Shown: piece after piece, positions 36,698 to 49,060 of the stretch | Layout: each line of letters starts with the position of its first letter | How positions within the stretch are numbered: position 1 is the stretch's first letter | NCBI RefSeq assembly: GCF_015832195.1 | Contig: NC_052046.1 | Location: 44,588,473 to 44,652,472, forward strand | Reading direction: 5' to 3' | Source: Motacilla alba alba | Taxonomy: Eukaryota > Chordata > Aves > Passeriformes > Motacillidae | DNA: 64,000 bases | The notes under the pieces: generated by a model | What the model was told of the DNA's origin: nothing | What the model saw: the letters and a program-made list of their open reading frames with translations, nothing else | Databases searched by the model: none | Made by a program: the position numbers and the translations under genes

Positions 36698-39600
36698 CTA
36701 GAGTAAAAATAAACGAAGCTTATATACCTTTTAGTGAAAAAACAGCAGAAGGAACATGAAGTCCCTTCATGAAGGCAGCATTTTTGAAGTATCCATTTCA
36801 CTCTGTCACCACCAAGATCATCCAGAGTAGACACAGGCCAATTCAGAGCACTTTTGAAGAGCTCACCCCTCTGTCACTGAACCCAAAAATTTCAGTATTA
36901 AGAACAAAAACCTAACAGACACGTGAGAGCACCCAACCACTCTTTACACACTCTTTACCCTACTTACCCACTGAAAGGCCAGCAGCACTGACCAACTATC
37001 TCAATAATACTGGTTAGGGTTAAAAATATCAAGGGAATAGTATCAGAAATAGCAAATTTGAGTATGTATGTCATAAAACTGGAACTCATGGGAAAACCAT
37101 AAATGGGGCAGGCTGTCTCTTTGAAAAGATAGTGGGGTAGAGAAAGTGAGGAGCAAGGACTACAACAAGGATGATTAAAAAGGGGAAGAAGGATAAGGTA
37201 TGCAAACATGTACTTAGACAGCAGTACTGTCTAAGGGGCCCTCTTGGGCAGCCATGACCACCACTGTCTAGGGCAGGACAAGAGCCCAGCTTGGTTTTAC
37301 AACCATACCACACAAGTCAAACCTGCTTATTTGGCCAGGAGGCAGGGAGGGGACACAGGGTGGTGAGCCCAGTGAGCAGGAGAACACCTGGAGGGGTGAA
37401 TGGACAGATGGACTGAGCAACCTGTTCTACCCAGGTCTGGTGCCCCCAGCACCTTCCCACTGCTCCTTTCTTGTAAGAAACACTTTGACAGAGTAAAGGT
37501 CCAGTTTCTCAGAGGAGAAAAAGGCTACAGAACTAAGATCAAAATACTTTTCTGAACAGGTACGGACAAAAAAAAATCTCTAAGATAAAGGACATGCCAG
37601 CAATAAACTGTAGTGCAAAAACTATCTAGAGTCAGCATTAAGTTTCTTCCCAGCTGAGCAAGATGGAGCCTGTAATTCTGTTTGAAGTGACAGATAAAAT
37701 AAATCACTAACTCTATAAATTCTTCAGTAAACTTTATATTCATATGAGGCAGTCAACTGCTGTGGCATAGCAAGCCATGGCATGGTTTACATTGGTGAAA
37801 GCATTAGCTTATGAAAACACTCTTTAAAAAACGAAGTTAAATGGAACATTCTGCCCCCCAGGACAACAATAACTTTTATGCATTTCTATCAAATACCTCA
37901 GGATAAGCGTCAGACACAAACAGAAATTCAAAGTACAAGGGACACATAATTCACAGGAACACAGAGTCACAGCTCTCTAATTGGAGATGGATGGAATCAC
38001 AAATCCATATATTCCTCCTAGGCCATCTGTCCAACAATTGTACTTTCTTCCAAGAGCACACTGACGAATAGTTATCTTGCCCTATGCCCTAGAATGGTTT
38101 TGCTCCAGGTTCCCCTGGCCTTTTAAACTCATTTCTTCTCCTACTTTTCTGCACTGTGCCAGTTCTGCAAGATTTAGTACAACACCACTCTGCCCAAAGT
38201 CAACAGCAGATCTTACACAGGGATCTTGGATTAATTTATTTACCATTCACTAGACATTCACTAGTCCAACTACTCAGCACTAGGGCTTCCAGTACATTGA
38301 TGCACGTGCTAACACCAGCCTAGCCAATCTTTTGGTAAAGATGTGATAGAACAAATAAAGGGCTTTCTATAACAAAGATGACTATCACAAGCATGACAAA
38401 ATAAGCTTGGAAGAAATCACCATGTCTGTCCTGCCTTTACAGGCCTGCATTCATTCACTGGCAGGGAGGCAGGAAGGGCTAGAAAAGGAATAGCTGGAGC
38501 CAGAGCACAAAGGAGAAGGCTCTTTGTCTGCAACAGCTGAGACAGGAGTAGCTTACAGAGCGAGACAAAAATTCAGCCTACTCAGATGGATGTGAAGGGA
38601 TGGGATTGCTTATAACTAGCTTGTGCCAAATCCCAGTGACAGATAAATTAAATGGAAAATCAAATGAACAGAACAGTCCAGTTCCTGAGCAGTAAGGAAT
38701 TTCTGATCTATACCCCTCTGGGACACAGCTCCTCCATCCCTCAGCCTTGCTCTTTGAGATTTCACAGACATCTGCTGCACTGAGCATCCCTGCCAGCAAA
38801 CACATGTTCCAAGGATCTCCATTTGCCTGTACCTTATTGTAAAGCAAAGAAGAGAACGCCAGCAGCACCCTCTGCATCATCCAGTAACAGTTGCAAGTAA
38901 ATTGTAAAATTAATGGGGTTTCAATGTATAGGCCATTATTTATCAGAGTGAAGTGCCTAAACAGAGGCTGCATGATCTTAGTCTTTGCATCTGAAAGGGG
39001 TAACTTGATTGTCAGAAGTGCTCAACGCTGCTGATGAAAATTACAGATACTGGCTTGTGTATGGGAACAGCTGTATTTAACATCTACTTAGGTTGTCAGA
39101 GCACTTAAATATTGTATGAAGAAAGTCCATATCCAGGCTTATGGGTAAGGTTATCATATTTCATCCAAACAAGACATATTAAAAAAGAATGCAAGAGCAG
39201 GAAAGAATGAGGATGCTTTGAGGTCAGCCCTAGTTTTTAAGACTATTGCTTTACCAATGTGCAAATCAAGAGACAACATGTGTTCACCTTTCCTTCTTTT
39301 GATCTACCACTCACCCAAGCTTTGCAGGAGTCAAAATGCCCTGAAACGAGGAGCCCAGAAAGGGCTCCTTTGGGCTGGACAAAGATTCATGGTGCTTTCA
39401 AGCTGCATTAGCAAAGATTAAATACGAGCAAGATTGAAAGGGATATAAAAACTCCTGCTTAAGCCTTCTCTCTCAGCTGAAGGGCAAAGAAATCTGCATC
39501 CAGGTCAGCCATTTCATAATTGCTTCCCTCAGAGGGCTTTAACCACCACATTTGAAGCATCTCGTCTTTGTCACTGCTGGAGAGGGTGACGCTTAAGAGC

Positions 39601-42600
39601 ACCAATCCCCTTAAATCAGTCCAGCTGTACATACATTTCTCATGAGCCATATACATATTATTTTTCAGTCCAGTGATGCTCTGGGCAGAGAGGCAGCAAG
39701 CTCCTACCCATTGGTGCATCACTCTTGCAGTGCTTTCTGCCTGTTTGAACATGTCTGATCAAGCCTACTTCTCTAGGTCATAGCTGTTGTTCAGGAGTTA
39801 GGAAGGCTGCATTTGCCTCTCAGTGAATTTCAGATAACATTTACAAGGCTGCATTAATTTGCACTTGGCAGTCCTCACCCCTCAGACCTCCTGCCAACAC
39901 ACTGGACCAGTTTCTATGGACCTCACACAAGACATTGGCATGGGTCAACAGAGGTCCCACCTTGCTGGCCTTCTGTTTCATGCTTAGGGAGCAGAGAAAT
40001 TCTTAAGGATAAGCCTGTGGTGGTCATGGTGGTTTCAGATCAGCACAGGAATGAAGCTGCTGAATCCGTGTCTCAGCACTGAACTGAACAGCAGCAGGAT
40101 GCTAAGACCACAGGGTTCCTGCTTCTCCAGCAGGAGCTGCCAAGGACAGATAAGTCAGCTCGGCAAGAAGCACATATACTGCCTCTGTTCTGCTGTCTGG
40201 ATGTGTGAATGGAGCAGCAGGTCAGTATCTGCAAGGAGAAACTGTTCCCACAATTCACCCTTGAGAGGTGTCTTTAACTCCTGATGAGAGCTGATTGCTG
40301 ACTTTCCTGAAGCTCAGTTTCACTCTCTGGATGAATTTCATCAACTCATAAGCTCCCCTCAAACTGCCCTCCAAAAATCCCAGTGGTTTTCAGATAGCTA
40401 TAGTGAGTCATGAAAAGCTGAACAAAAATGCTTCTCCTTTCTCCACAGAAGAAAAGCACCAAAGCATCCTCTTTTGACTTTCACTGAGGTTCTGGTTGGG
40501 ACCTTTGTTTGGGACCAATTGGTTTTGTCTTGGGGCCTTTTTTATCATACTGTTGGGGTGAATGTTTCCTCCTAACTTGTCTCAAACCAAGACACATACC
40601 TACATGTCAGAGAGCTTTAACTGAAGAATATCAAACTCTTACTATCTCACCACAATTTTCAGCTGAGCTGACAGGAGAGCTGGGCTTTGTCTCAGTGGAA
40701 GGAGATAATACTGTCCACAGCTGCTGCAACAAGTAATGGGTCAGTCTGAGCACAAAGAACCAGTGTGAACCCAGGCCTCCTGAAACATTCACACTTAAGG
40801 TCGTATATTTTTTTTGAAAATGTCTAATAAGGAGGAAGTATTCAAAGAAGCAGATAATTAAATGGCAACTTCCAGTCTGGAATTTTTCAGATTCCCTGAG
40901 AGGACAGATGCTGTTAAGACAGACTCACTCCTTGCAGAAGACCTGGGAAAAGAGTACATGAGAAAAAACAGAACAGGATGGGTGTTCAAGCATTAGTCTT
41001 CAGGGAGCAAGAGTCAGCCAAAATTCTGGACAGCAAGAGACCACTCATCCTAAGGGAAAAACATCAGCAGGAAGGACCTAAGGACTATACATGAAGAACT
41101 GTTAGCTGGGACAGAGAGGTGAAGGCATGTCTCCACAGCTAAGCCATATAATGAGGAAGCCTCAGTTTTACATGATTTTGCATGTGCACAGCTCTGTTTC
41201 CCAGAGCTTCCTGGCTTCCCCCTCAGCCATACCACCACTGGATATCATCTCCCTGACAGCAGGCAACAGCCCCTACACTGGAGTGACTTTTGGAGGTTTC
41301 ATTGAGGCTACTGGGGAAATACTGAATTATTGCAAGAAAGCAGAAAAAAAACTCAAAAATGCCTGTAAATCACAGTCTACTACAGAGAACCTCACAGCCA
41401 TACCTGGACCATTTCTAATCCCAGGCTGTGCTTGGTCCATTCTCATTGCTTCACCAACATCTCTAGCAGCAAAAAAACTCAACTGCCTGTCAGCAGCCTG
41501 TCAAATACCCTGATACAGTGAGTTTATGCTCTCAGCAGGAATGATGGACAGAAGGTTCCCACAGATTTTAAAATCTTCTCCAGCAAGTTGCAATGTCATG
41601 GGCAAGTCTTTATAGAATCCTGCATTGAGAGCTCTGCCTCTGCTGTCATATCATCCCTGAGTGGCCAAGAGCTCAGTAAGCTTCACTGTTTTTGACAGAT
41701 CATACCAATTGTTCTGAAAAGACTATGCCTGTTGAGCTTATCTTAAATCACCTTCCTAAGTAACAGGATTAAATGCAGAAAGGCATTAAATGGCATTAAA
41801 ATAAACTTGCTAACTGGTAAAACCTAGTGCACCAGCATCACAGGAAGAGTGTGGGTGCTCACAGTAAGACCACTGGGTAGGAAAGGGTTGTACTGTTTAA
41901 TTCTATGTGACCTCCTACACCATAGCTGTGTTTTCCTTATACCTCCCCACACTAATACAGGTTCACAATTCTTGAGTTAAAGCATTAGTAAAATAGATTA
42001 AAATTCAAAAGAACAGGAGCTTTGCATGGCTTAATCTCAGCTGGAGCTGCTAAAATTTAATGCTAGCCAAGGTTTTGAATGAGAAGAAATCTAGGCCTGG
42101 GTTTTAAACTAGTTCCTAACTATCAGGAGTTGCAGGGAGATGTATAGAAAGCCAGAAGGTGGGGAGAAAAGAATGAGCTTGTGTGAGAGCACTGCATATA
42201 GCTGTTTTCCAGCAGAGAAGCCAAGATTTTAGAGAGAGTCACATAAGACTTGTCAGCTACAAGGCAACTGAGAGATGTGGCAGAGGTGTTTGCAGTGATA
42301 AGGGGCCTGAAAAAAGCAAAGAATGATCAGTACAATTCAGTACCTTTTTTTTTAATGCAACAGCCAGAAAACAACAGAAGAAGGTATTGGGAGTCAGCAC
42401 CACATCAAAGAAGACATGGCTCCTAGTACAGTTTGTAGTCAAAACCACCAACCACCTTGCAAAGCAATCTCACAGAAACCAAAATACTGAGGTACCTGAC
42501 GAGGAGGGTGAACAAGCTCATGGGATACAAATCCCTAACAATATAGAAATTACATCCTTCTCATGAATCTCCAAGCTGACTTCTTCCTGGGCATCTGCTG

Positions 42601-44908
42601 ACCTCCATGACCACATACATGCTCCAGGGCTAATGCAGCCTTGAATCCAAACCAGTGCAGAGAATCACTGTTACCTGCTCACAAGGCTTTGGCATGGCTG
42701 GAGAGACCTCATGCTTCGTACCGTTATGCCAGCTCCTCTTGAGTCCTCACCACAATACACTCCACAGCTTACCCCAGGGATTCACCAAAAGGCACCAGGG
42801 CACTTCAGGCTTCGTATGCCATTATTCCCAGCACTACAGGGTTTGTTTACTATGAGCAGCCTCACAGGAAGCAGTCAGTCTGGAGAGAGCAAAACTGAAA
42901 GGGTGCAGATACTATCAAAGCTGCTGTCCCTGCACAAAGGTAGACTTCACAAAAGTTTAGTGTCTAAAGAACGGCTCAGTTCAGAAATTAAGCAAAAGAC
43001 TGTCTGCTTAGGAAAAAACCTGGGGAAAGTGACAAAAAAACCTCAAATTAATGCCTTAGCACCATTAAAGGTCATTCAGCATTTTGTATTTGTCAAGTCA
43101 GTGATTTTTGATGCATGCTGTATGGACCTTTGGACATCTACGCATTATTTCTAAGTTATGTGCAAGAATCAAAACAAATCTTCTGAGAAGACTTTAGCTC
43201 ACTGCCTGAACCACTGTGTTCCTTAGACATAATACACAAAGATGAAAAAAAAATCCAAAACTTTTATAAAGCCACAGTGCAAGTATATTCCTGAGTAATG
43301 TCAAAGAACATTAGGGTGGGGTGTGATTTAAGAAAAACTGTGCAAAGACAGCATCTTATATTCAGAGAATTCAGTGATGCATGCAGTAGATATCTTGCAT
43401 TTACTGTTTTTGTTCAGTCTGTTCCAGTATATTTAGCAAACTGACAGACTGCTTCACTTCAGCAGGTAGTGTGCTTCCATCATCTTCAAGCATCTCAGAT
43501 GTCAGGACAATGTTTAGACAGGCTACAGGTCTGCTCCACATGGATTTCTCCTCCAAGGAAGCTAAAATTTGAATATACCTAAATGCCTCATGAGCCTACC
43601 ACAAGTTAGTTCTGTTTCTCTTTAAGCAACTAAATTCTTTCCAAAACCCTAGCCAACATCTGCTGTCCCTTGAAACTTTACAGACAGCATCCTTTGCCAT
43701 GTGCTGTACATTCTTTATGTCTAGCTAAATATACACTGCTTTTATGGATGGAGGGACAGGGTATTGGCAGAGATCATCTTCATTATTCAAATCAATGTTA
43801 TAAACATAGTTTAAAGTAATGTTCCCAAGTGATTAAAATATTCCATTTCAGTAAATGGTAAAAAAAAAAAAAAAAAACAAAACAAAACAAAAAAAACCCC
43901 ACACCCAGCCATCAGACCACTCTACACTGGAAGAATTAACATTTGCAAAAGTGTAAAAACCTGCATTTTCTCTGTGGCAAGTGCAAACTGTAGAACTACA
44001 ACACAGCAACAGAGTATGCAAAAAAGGGGTATGCATCTTAGACATAGCTTACCGATTCTGCATGATTATTTCATATCATATATTTAAATTAATTAGCTTT
44101 CAACTCAGCAGTTTTTTCTGAGCCTTACCTAGATTTAAGAGAAGTTTTTTGGAACAGAAATTTGACTGAAGTTTGATCTGAGCCATCTTATCTCTGGCAC
44201 AATTAAGGCAGAAGTGACAAAACACATCAACAAATTTCTCCTGAGGTGCAGGCACTGGGAGACTGAAAATATTGTTGCAAGGCCGAATGCCTGCTAAGAA
44301 AGTGCACCTTAAGGACTGCCAACATTGTCAGGCAGCTATGGCTCTGCAAGGAGCCAACAGGCAGTTCCAGCTGTGGCAAGAAGGCAGAAGACATCAAAGA
44401 TGTTGCATCCCCCACAAACAGCACAACACAGGCCAGCTGGCACTCGTGTCCCACTGGTGAGGAAGTTAATACCTCTTCTTTTTTCCTCATTAAGTCACAG
44501 CAAGTCCACAGACAAGACAGCTGACGACAATCAGAACTTGCTGGTACTAGAATTTGTTCCCTCTTGAGAACATGGCTTCCCTGGGAAGCATTCTTCTGTT
44601 AGCACTGTCATGCAGACACCCCAGGTTTAAGCGCATCTTGCTATCACACTTGGCATTCATTCAGCCTGGGAGATGCAGTTATTGCTCAAATGACACTTCC
44701 TATTTGAAAACTGTTGTAAAAAAATAATGAGTACACTTTAAGCCACCTCTTCCACTGTGTCATTTCACTCCAAGAAGAGAAAGCAAGACCTATTCATAGC
44801 TTCTGCAAAAAAGGGAAGCTTGTGTTTATGTAATCTGTGCCACCAAGTTGTTTTCTTACTGCTCCCAAACCGCTGCATCAGTTTCAAGACAAGGGCCTCC
44901 TTTCAGTC

Positions 44909-45120
44909 ATAGAATCATAAAATATGCTGAGTTGGAAGGGACCCATCATGATCATTAAGACCAACTCCTGGTCCTGTGCAAGACAGTCCTTTCACCAGGC
45001 AGCAAAAATTTGCTGTGGCTATGATACAATGTTCTCGGCAAGCATGGCAGTGACCACTGTGTCTCTGCCCTGGCAGGCCATCCTCAGAAGCCAGCTCCAG
45101 CCTGGTTTCCTGGCTTAGCC
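44909..45120 (-). mobile_element. CR1 3'-end fragment
   Basis: On the plus strand this begins CATAGAATCATAAAAT and continues GAGTTGGAAGGGACCCA and ACCAACTCCTGG, the reverse complement of the CR1 3' terminus with its ATTCTATGAT-type end. The element is therefore minus-oriented, with its 3' end near 44909. The right boundary is uncertain. It is a short noncoding fragment, as most avian CR1 copies are. Confidence 0.75.
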
Positions 45121-45743
45121 CAGAAGTTGCAACACTGAAAATTCTTCTGCACAGTTAGCAAAAGCAGCCACACACATCCCACAGCTATCACTGGTGGCTG
45201 AGGTATTCAGTGGAGGTGGAAGTGCAATGCTCACACTCTGATGGACAGCTTGATCCCTGATGGACAGCCTGATCCAGTGCCCAAACAGGTTTTTTTACTT
45301 ACAGCATCCAGGAAGTACAGTCAATTCAGAAGCCATTCAAGCTTCAAGGGCTAGATAATACCGGAACTCCTCTGACTCCTCATTCAACCCTGTAGCAACC
45401 AAGCCCACACCTCGAGGACTAGCTCTCACTCCACCCCTGCTTTTAAGCACCATTCACAACCTGCCTTGCTCATTTCTGTAATGAAGAGAATAAATGTTTG
45501 GATGCATTAGCGTCACAGGAGTCTGTGGCCTCGAACAGAAACTGGCAAAACAGCAAGAAACATCTCAGAGCAAGGAGGACCTGCACTCAGAGAAAGTATC
45601 TGGAAATATACTGCAGAAGGATTCTTCAAACACTGCCATTCCTGAGAGGAATGGAACACTTACAGCCAGAATGAAAGTGTGAGGCAGACACTTTGAGTAG
45701 GTCTCAAACAGCTTTTTCATTTAACAGAAGAAAATTATTTCTA

Positions 45744-45771
45744 ACACACACACACACACACACACACACAC
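45744..45771. repeat. (AC)14 microsatellite
   Basis: Fourteen uninterrupted AC units followed by a short C run. A simple dinucleotide repeat in PSD3 intron 1. Confidence 0.95.
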
Positions 45772-46051
45772 CCCAATTTCGCATCACTACAAACAGGAAA
45801 ATGAGGACTGGAAATAGTCTTTGTGATCATGGGGTTTGACAGGCATCAATCCAGTTAGGAAGATATTCAGAAGTTTAGGACACAAATTGCATGAGACCAA
45901 TATTTGTATATCTTTGCTGTATGGTGACTGCCCAGAGAAGCTCCCTAGCACACATGCCCCTTCTCAGCCAAACTTCAAGAGGAAAGGAGCCACATGCAAT
46001 TTTACAACCCACTAGGATGCAATGAACCACCCAGGTCACAGAGCAGGTCTT

Positions 46052-46098
46052 GGTGGCAGATCAAGAAATCAGATCAAGAGGTGGCAGATCAAGAAATC
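46052..46098. repeat. 28-bp tandem duplication
   Basis: GGTGGCAGATCAAGAAATC occurs at 46052-46070 and again at 46080-46098, giving a 28-bp unit present about 1.7 times. It is a small local duplication with no recognised origin. Confidence 0.85.
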
Positions 46099-48370
46099 CT
46101 TCAATTTCCCTCTGGCTCCACAAGAAGCCAGCTCTCCATCAGGGACCATTTGCAAGGAAATGTCTTTTCGAGGGCAGTGGGTGGCATGCATCTGGGTTGA
46201 GCCCCAGAACATTACTCCCACCTTTGCTGTGTGAGCTCAGCAAGACTCTCACCAAACAACTCTAACAGCTGCTGCACCCTGGGGATCCTCAGCACTCGCA
46301 ACACAGAGCTGATCTGGAGCAGGATACTCTGAGAGCCCCAATCTTTTTGTTCTGGCAGCAGTTCACAGGTTTGTCCAGCCGCAGCTGAAGAACAGCAGCT
46401 TGGCCAATGGCTCCACAGTACCTTGGGGACTCACCCACCTAATACTATGCAGACCCTACCCCCTCCCTCCCTTTCTTAGGCTCCCTTCACTAGGCCACTA
46501 CACTGTGCTACTTCTAAATTACATTTAAATCAGTACCCAGCAGTACCCCAGCCTCTTGCTCTCTCTCAAGACCCTTGCATGCAAAAAAAGAGGTTCTCAA
46601 AAGAGAAACACATCCCTGAGAAAAACCACTCCAGCCCTCAGGTCAGCTAGCCTGTCTCTCCATGAAGCAGGGATGGTTTCAAGCAATCAGCTACTGTGCA
46701 AGCACAAAGACAGTTTATCCAGCCATGGCCCAAGCACCCCTTTAGTGCTTGTGTGGTGTACAACTTGTGCTGCCTAAATGCTGAATCTTCCAGCACTTGT
46801 CTCAGAACACATGCATGGAGACAAGTGCCAGCAGAGATGTGCCATGGCACTCTTGCAGAGAGCCTGCCTCTCAGCCCACAAGAATCAAACCCCAAACCAT
46901 GTCTTATATCAAAGCTGCAAAATCAATTGCCAGAGTTTCCTGGTATGATGGGCAAGAATAGAAAGGACTGTGTTGGTGTGGAGACAGGGAGGGGAAGTAC
47001 TCTAACAACATCCATGTCCTTCAGCTATGCACCTTGATAAAAGTAAAGAAGGATTTGCTGGGGAAAAAAAAGCTGCTACCACATTTGTTAAGATCCTCAC
47101 TGCTCTTTTCCTTCTCACTTTGATGGCACAGAGATCAAACTGAAAACTGGAAATTGGAAATTGGAAATCAAACAATCCACTTAGCACAAATAGCTCAAGA
47201 GAACTGCTTTCACACAGGTCAGTTATGCAAGAATTTTCTGTGCAGATTAGGAAGTCCTAGCTTTTTTGTTTCAAAACCTGCTTCAAGTTTCCTGGTTGGT
47301 TTTTTTTTATCATCACCACTACCACAAAGGATGTTCTCACACATGAGAACATGATGATGAACCAAGGCTCTAATTGAATGGGATCATTTCAACAGGGTCT
47401 CCTATATGGTTAACTTCAGCTCTCTCCCATTCAAAAATATGCCCCATAACTAACTCTCTGTCTGCATAAATCAACAGAGCTAGGACAGATTCACTGAGCA
47501 TTAAACTGGTAACATCTGCTGAAACACATCAACTAAGAATATGACTGATGAAAAAGCATTTGGAGTATAAAGAGGCTTCTTTCTACTAGCTAAACCAGAA
47601 AGGCTTGGATGACTCTCAGCAGTCTATTACAATTGCTTCAAACACTGGGTGTGCAACCTCCAGTTTCATTACAAATACTGCATTTGACATTCTGTGTTAA
47701 TGGCCCTATGCACAAACAGAATTAAAATGTGACTGATGCTACAAAACTAAGAGTACTTGCAGTTGCCTGTTACACACCCAAAGCTCTTCAATAACGTATA
47801 CATGTAGCTTTGCCTGACAATATACTAAGGGGACCCTGTGGCAGACAGGTAATTGATGTTTATAGCACGGACATACTCACCTATATGGGAGTTAGCAACT
47901 TCAGTGAGTTTGTGTGAAGTTCAAACTCATTTCAAATATATGTTTATGTTTCCATTGAGAAGTGTAGTTCCAGTTCCCGGGAGCAAGGATGAAGATAGCA
48001 CCTCAACTGCACGGGAACAAGCCTGGGTAGTTTCATATTCTACAGTTTTACACTTTTGGTGAAATCATCTCAACCCCACACTTGCCCTGAAAGTGCAATG
48101 CTACTACTCAGCCAAAAGCTTTTCTGACAACGTCTTGTTTAATTCAAAAATTCGGCTAGATTAAGAGAGCTTGTCAGTGCAGCAACAGTGCTGATGTGTT
48201 AGACAAGTTACTTGGAAACACAAGCAAAATGAACTGCACGACGTGCAGGCTCGGGGTCCCAGCCCTGAGTGCAGCTTCCCTGCTGCAGCTGGTGTCTCTC
48301 GGGATTTAGCAGTTACGAGCACAGAAGTGGGCTCCGACATTTTTTCTCTTGGGGAACTGTGAAAAGGACT

Positions 48371-48376
48371 GAAAAA

Positions 48377-48408
<32 letters not shown>

Positions 48409-48560
48409 AAAAAAGGAAAAGAAATTAAGAGGGGGGAAAGGAAAACAATAAAAGGAAAGAGGAAAAGGGATAAGGGAAGAAGGAAGAAAGAAAAGAGAAA
48501 GGGTAACAAAAAGAAAACAGAAAGAAGAAAAAAAGAGGTCGGGGGAAAGAAAAAATGCAA
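48371..48560. repeat. Purine-strand tract, A-run plus GA-rich, beside PSD3 exon 1
   Basis: A run of 24 A, one G and 18 A (48372-48414) continues into GA-rich sequence with very few pyrimidines to about 48560. This strand asymmetry over about 190 bp starts about 70 bp inside intron 1, so the nascent PSD3 transcript carries a U/C-rich stretch here. Mirror-type purine tracts can form triplex DNA. Reading frames across it are low-complexity and not genes. Confidence 0.9.
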
Positions 48561-48631
48561 AAGTAAATGGGAAAAAGTGCCTCCGGCTGAGCGCAACCCC
48601 CGCACCCGCAAGGGCATACGCCGCCCCTTAC

Positions 48632-48652
48632 CGCACCGCCGGCTCCCTCCAT
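48632..48652 (-). CDS. PSD3: PSD3 exon 1 coding part: start codon and seven codons
   Basis: ATG at 48652-48650 followed by GAG GGA GCC GGC GGT GCG, then a GTAAGG donor (GT at 48630-48631). This encodes MEGAGGA and joins in phase 0 to AEALVRD of exon 2. Human PSD3, from memory, starts MEGRSAAAETF, so start residue, length and exon boundary agree. The start context is strong (G at -3, G at +4) and the exon lies in a CpG island, as expected for a housekeeping-type promoter. A second ATG seven bases upstream (48659-48657) is out of frame. Evidence is indirect because only 21 coding bases are available, but the donor, phase, residue match and CpG context agree. Confidence 0.85.
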
Positions 48653-48863
48653 CTCCCATCGCCGGCCGCGGCGGATCGCAGCCGCCCTCCCGCCGGGCCG
48701 CGCCAAGCCCAGCCGAGCCGAGCCGGGCTGTGCCGTGCCGTGCCGTGGTGCCCCCCGGCCCGCAGCGGAGCCGGGCAGCGCGGCGGCCCCGGCGCGGTGG
48801 GCGCGGAGCGGCGCGGGCCGGGCGGCGGGGCCGGGCCGGGCCCGGCGGGGCGGGGCGGCGGCC

Positions 48864-48944
48864 CGGGAGAGGAGGGGAGGGCAGGGGAGACGGGGGCGGG
48901 GGTGGGCGCGATGAAGGGGAGGGCTGGGCAGGGGAGGGGAGTCG
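48864..48944 (+). promoter_or_regulatory. G-quadruplex-prone G runs upstream of PSD3
   Basis: Plus-strand runs of three to five G recur at short spacing across this stretch (for example GGGAGAGGAGGGGAGGG and GGGGGCGGGGGTGGG), meeting the simple four-run quadruplex pattern several times. It lies upstream of the PSD3 start within the CpG island. The G-rich strand is the PSD3 template strand. Confidence 0.7.
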
Positions 48945-48951
48945 AGTGCAC

Positions 48952-48957
48952 CACGTG
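48952..48957. promoter_or_regulatory. CACGTG E-box (distal edge of CpG island)
   Basis: A perfect palindromic CACGTG at 48952-48957, one of two within about 110 bp; the other is at 49055-49060. Such sites bind MYC/MAX, USF or CLOCK-type bHLH factors. Occupancy here is inferred, not shown. Confidence 0.55.
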
Positions 48958-48974
48958 CTCCTGGAAAAGATTTC

Positions 48975-48998
48975 AAATAAATAAATAAATAAATAAAT
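48975..48998. repeat. (AAAT)6 microsatellite
   Basis: Six AAAT units marking the abrupt change from CpG island to AT-rich DNA, lying between the two E-boxes. Confidence 0.95.
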
Positions 48999-49054
48999 TT
49001 AAGGGAATTAATTTAGGATTAGCAAAGCAACAGAGTGAGAAGCACAACCTAGAC

Positions 49055-49060
49055 CACGTG
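49055..49060. promoter_or_regulatory. Second CACGTG E-box
   Basis: A second perfect CACGTG 103 bp from the first, just outside the CpG island and upstream of PSD3. A short CpG-containing stretch (49060-49130) surrounds it. Confidence 0.5.

Larger units (their letters stand above)
36698..48631 (-). other. PSD3: PSD3 intron 1 (about 11.9 kb)
   Basis: The first intron, from GTAAGG at 48631 to TAG before exon 2. It contains A runs near 43860-43877, a CR1 tail at about 44909-45120, an AC repeat at 45744-45771, a 28-bp tandem duplication near 46052-46098 and a long purine tract at 48371-48560 next to exon 1. No other exon is evident. Confidence 0.8.
48570..48960 (-). promoter_or_regulatory. PSD3: PSD3 promoter CpG island and 5' UTR
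   Basis: Very GC- and CpG-dense sequence in an otherwise AT-rich region, covering PSD3 exon 1 and its upstream sequence. No TATA box is seen; GC-box (GGGGCGG) motifs are present. Short repeats of GAGCC and GTGCC units lie at about 48709-48748. The 5' UTR and transcription start lie somewhere in 48653-48950 and cannot be fixed from sequence. The plus strand is G-rich at 48800-48945, so divergent upstream transcription is possible. Confidence 0.85.

Noticed and set aside
48425..48976. Long open frames on both strands across the CpG island
   Set aside because: GC-rich DNA with few stop codons gives long frames by composition; residues are low-complexity Pro/Arg/Gly/Ala and have no conserved feature. 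The real coding part here is only 21 bases.
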